Assembly: GCA_016763335.1 (NCBI GenBank)
Contig: JAESUD010000339.1
Coordinates: 1 to 9,747 of the forward strand
Origin: Emcibacteraceae bacterium
GTDB lineage: Bacteria > Pseudomonadota > Alphaproteobacteria > Sphingomonadales > Emcibacteraceae
Direction of reading: 5' to 3'
Length of the DNA stretch: 9,747 nt
Part shown: piece after piece, positions 7,617 through 9,747 of the stretch
Position numbering within the stretch: position 1 is the first letter of the stretch
Layout of the letters: every line of letters begins with the position of its first letter
Translations under genes and position numbers: made by a program
The notes under the pieces: model-generated
Told to the model about the DNA's origin: nothing
The model's database searches: none
The model's input: the letters and a program-made list of their open reading frames with translations, nothing else

Positions 7617-7772
7617 ATGCAACTATTTAATCTTGTTTTTTACCTGGATAATATCCAACAAAGTAAATTCAGTTGGCATGATCCTTGGTATTTAAAATCC
7701 TCTATGCTTTCTTTCTTTGCCATTTTTATCATCGTCGTACAAGTATGGCTGATTTTCTTAGATAAAAAGTAA
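7617..7772 (+). CDS. Small single-span membrane protein, unknown family
   Basis: This encodes 51 residues starting MQLFNLVFYLDNIQQ, with an aromatic-rich middle (FSWHDPWYLKSS), one hydrophobic helix around residues 30-48 (FFAIFIIVVQVWLIF) and a charged end (LDKK). I do not recognise the family. Evidence that it is a gene: it is the first open frame downstream of the second MerR-type promoter, has AGGA 7 bases before the ATG, and has a coherent soluble-then-membrane layout. Its position before the FTR1 permease suggests an accessory or regulatory subunit, but that is inference. There are no cysteines, and one histidine (residue 21). Confidence 0.6.
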   Translation: MQLFNLVFYLDNIQQSKFSWHDPWYLKSSMLSFFAIFIIVVQVWLIFLDKK

Positions 7773-7776
7773 GAAA

Positions 7777-7854
7777 ATGAGTTTAAAAGAATTATTTCCC
7801 AACCTTTATTTAAATATTTTAATAAATCTTGTTGGAATTTTACAATATGTATAG
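7777..7854 (+). CDS. Possible 25-codon leader peptide overlapping the permease start
   Basis: An ATG four bases after the small membrane protein stop opens a 25-codon frame starting MSLKELFPNLYLN. Its TAG (7852-7854) lies just inside the permease gene, overlapping its start by 8 bases. Such an overlap could couple translation of the permease to the upstream message. The ribosome binding site is weak (a purine-rich TAAGAAA), and a frame this short may be chance. Confidence 0.2.
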   Translation: MSLKELFPNLYLNILINLVGILQYV

Positions 7855-9747
7855 AACTATTTTCATGTATCCAAAAATCATATTACCCTTTGCAGCAACA
7901 CTCTTTATGGCTACATCGACTATCAGTTACGCGCAAAACTTTGACCGTATAGTGCAGCTCATTGAATATGTAGGAGTCGACTATTCTGAAGCCATATCGA
8001 ATGGCGAAGTTGTCAATGAAAACGAGTATGCCGAGATGGTAGAGTTTGCAAATATAATTGAGGATAGAGTAACAAAATTACCTAGTTCCTCTGCTGTTAC
8101 ATCATTGCAAATACAGTCTCGGAGACTTCAAGCTTTAATTGGAGAAAAGGCGCCAGTCGATAAAATTACAATCATAGTAAACTCTATGCGCGACACTATA
8201 TTCAACAATTTTAACCTTATTGTTTCTCCTGTTCAAACACCAGATTTACTTAATGGCAGGATGCTCTATGAAGACAATTGTGTAGCATGCCATGGCCTTA
8301 CGGGTAGAGGTAATGGTCCATTAGCCGAGGAATTAGATCCAAAACCTACAGATTTTACTGATAAGTCACGCTTTGCGCAGAGGTCTCTCTATGGCCTGTT
8401 CAACACCGTAACTCAAGGTGTTGAAGGAACGAGCATGGCAGAGTTTTCTGACCTACCTGTACAACATCGATGGGATTTAGTCACTTATATAGGGCGTTTA
8501 GCAGTTGTGAAAGAAGAAGCCCTTCGAGGTAAAAAACTCTGGAATGGTTTTAATCAAAAACAAAGCCCAATTAGTCTTTCTACAGCTATGATCATGTCTC
8601 CGAACGAGGCCGCTAAGAAATGGGAAAATGGTTTTGAATTGATGGCTTACCTGAGGACAGCGCCAGAAGCGCTTTTTAAAGTCGAATTCCCCCCCGCCCT
8701 TTTTGCCTTCAACCATATTCAGCTTAGTTATAAATCCTATCTGCAAGGGGACGTCGACGAAGCATATGAATTAGCATTGATAGCATATCTAGAAGGTTTT
8801 GAACTAATTGAAGCTAGCCTAGCCATATTAGACCCAAGTCTATTGCAAAGAACCGAAAAGGAGATGCTGTCATATCGAAGTGATTTGCAACAGAGAAAAC
8901 CTATTGAGGCTGTTGGACAAAAAGCAAATGCATTACAATCTTTGTTAACGCAAGTCCAAGATCGGTTAAGCCAAGGCAACAGCCTTACACTGGAGGCGGC
9001 ATTCATCACCAGTTTTGTGATATTACTACGGGAGGGTTTAGAAGCGCTGCTTGTTGTTGTTGCCATTTACGCACTTCTCGTAAAAAGCGGCAGGGAAAAT
9101 TTGATACTTTATCTACATATCGGTTGGGTGGGTGCCCTCTTGTTTGGTGTAGCGACGTGGGTTATTTCAGAGCACCTAATTCAAATTAGTGGCGCGACCC
9201 GCGAGGTCACCGAGGGCATTGCCGCATTGGCGGCATCCGGAATGTTACTTGTTGTAGGTTACTGGCTCCATAGCAAAACAACCGCTTCGGGCTGGCAGGC
9301 ATTTATTCGTAACAATCTAGAATCAGCACTCAACAAACGAACACTATGGGGCCTGACTGGATTATCATTTATATCGGTATACAGGGAAGTTTTTGAGACT
9401 ATCCTTTTTTACCAAGCACTTTGGGCACAAAGCACACCAGCAAGCTCTATAGGGATAACAAGTGGTTTCCTTGTTGGTTTGTTATTGCTCATCGCCATTG
9501 CTCTGACATTAATCAAATATAGTGTCAAGTTACCGCTAGGTCAATTCTTCAGTTTCACGGGCATACTTTTACTGTGTCTGTCGTTTGTATTTGCTGGTAA
9601 AGGTATCGCAGCACTTCAGGAAGCAGGAAAAATTTCGAGCACTTTGATAGATTTCGTCACATTCGATTGGCTTGGCATATTTCCAACAATTGAAGGCTTA
9701 GCATACAAACAACAATACTGTCATTGGTTATTTTTGTTTATGGAAAA
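7847..9747 (+). CDS. Cytochrome c/FTR1 fusion iron-lead permease (PbrT-like), runs off the right edge
   Basis: A long frame of 633 codons remains open at the window end. Domains: a signal peptide, residues 1-29 (cleavage after SYA); a helical periplasmic region, about 30-130; a cytochrome c domain with the heme motif CVACH (145-149) and a likely axial Met197 (GTSMAEF); a second helical linker, about 280-380; then an FTR1 permease domain with about seven membrane spans. Two REXXE metal-binding motifs, REGLE (395-399) and REVFE (513-517), mark the iron/lead transporter family. The heme domain may take electrons while a metal such as Fe(II) is oxidised on entry; PbrT in lead resistance loci is the closest functional model. 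Near 9698-9702 the last helix seems to shift to the -1 frame: after PTIEGL a typical C-terminus follows there (SIQTTILSLVIFVYGK), while the current frame gives an unconvincing AYKQQYCHW. ATG 7847 is chosen; 7865 is an alternative start. Confidence 0.88.
   Translation, partial: MYRTIFMYPKIILPFAATLFMATSTISYAQNFDRIVQLIEYVGVDYSEAISNGEVVNENEYAEMVEFANIIEDRVTKLPSSSAVTSLQIQSRRLQALIGEKAPVDKITIIVNSMRDTIFNNFNLIVSPVQTPDLLNGRMLYEDNCVACHGLTGRGNGPLAEELDPKPTDFTDKSRFAQRSLYGLFNTVTQGVEGTSMAEFSDLPVQHRWDLVTYIGRLAVVKEEALRGKKLWNGFNQKQSPISLSTAMIMSPNEAAKKWENGFELMAYLRTAPEALFKVEFPPALFAFNHIQLSYKSYLQGDVDEAYELALIAYLEGFELIEASLAILDPSLLQRTEKEMLSYRSDLQQRKPIEAVGQKANALQSLLTQVQDRLSQGNSLTLEAAFITSFVILLREGLEALLVVVAIYALLVKSGRENLILYLHIGWVGALLFGVATWVISEHLIQISGATREVTEGIAALAASGMLLVVGYWLHSKTTASGWQAFIRNNLESALNKRTLWGLTGLSFISVYREVFETILFYQALWAQSTPASSIGITSGFLVGLLLLIAIALTLIKYSVKLPLGQFFSFTGILLLCLSFVFAGKGIAALQEAGKISSTLIDFVTFDWLGIFPTIEGLAYKQQYCHWLFLFME
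9723..9747. repeat. Terminal direct repeat, right copy (identical to 1-25)
   Basis: This is the same 25 bases as the left edge of the window. It lies inside the coding sequence for the last permease helix, so the repeat is a shared stretch of one gene rather than a separate element. Joining the copies gives a circle or repeat unit of 9722 bp. Confidence 0.9.

Noticed and set aside
8498..9066. Minus-strand open frames within the permease gene
   Set aside because: They lie opposite the cytochrome c/FTR1 coding frame, whose heme and REXXE motifs prove it is the real gene.

Overview
The window is an AT-rich bacterial metal-homeostasis module, probably gammaproteobacterial. That assignment is an inference from gene order and protein families, and the genus cannot be named from sequence alone. 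Layout from left to right: (1) a short tail of a cytochrome c/FTR1-type permease gene at the extreme left edge; (2) a leftward MerR-family metal sensor gene; (3) a rightward CDF-type cation transporter gene, divergent from merR across a MerR-type operator and broken by a frameshift; (4) a small CzcI-like periplasmic metal-binding protein; (5) a complete czcC-czcB-czcA set for an HME-RND efflux pump, followed by a strong hairpin terminator; (6) an AT-rich spacer with a second, almost identical MerR-type operator; (7) a 51-residue single-span membrane protein gene; (8) a long cytochrome c/FTR1 fusion permease (PbrT/FTR1, iron-lead transporter family) that runs off the right edge.

The first 25 bases of the window recur exactly as its last 25 bases. 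Reading across that junction continues the FTR1 gene into the left edge, where a plausible C-terminal tail ends at position 52, tail-to-tail with merR. The window therefore looks like one full turn of a circle of 9722 bp, or one unit of a tandem array, rather than an arbitrary chromosomal slice. No replication, mobilization, transposase or integrase gene is visible.

How it probably works: the MerR protein has three cysteines arranged as in CadR/PbrR/ZntR-type sensors. It should sense a divalent soft metal (Zn, Cd or Pb) and activate two promoters with 19-bp spacers. One drives the CDF gene and probably czcI-czcCBA (export across inner membrane, periplasm and outer membrane). The other drives the small membrane protein and the cytochrome c/FTR1 permease. 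Placing a high-valence metal uptake-type permease and an export pump under the same sensor site recalls the PbrT arrangement of lead-resistance loci.

Two genes (CDF and FTR1) each carry a net -1 frameshift, meaning either real decay or single-base deletion errors in the assembly.
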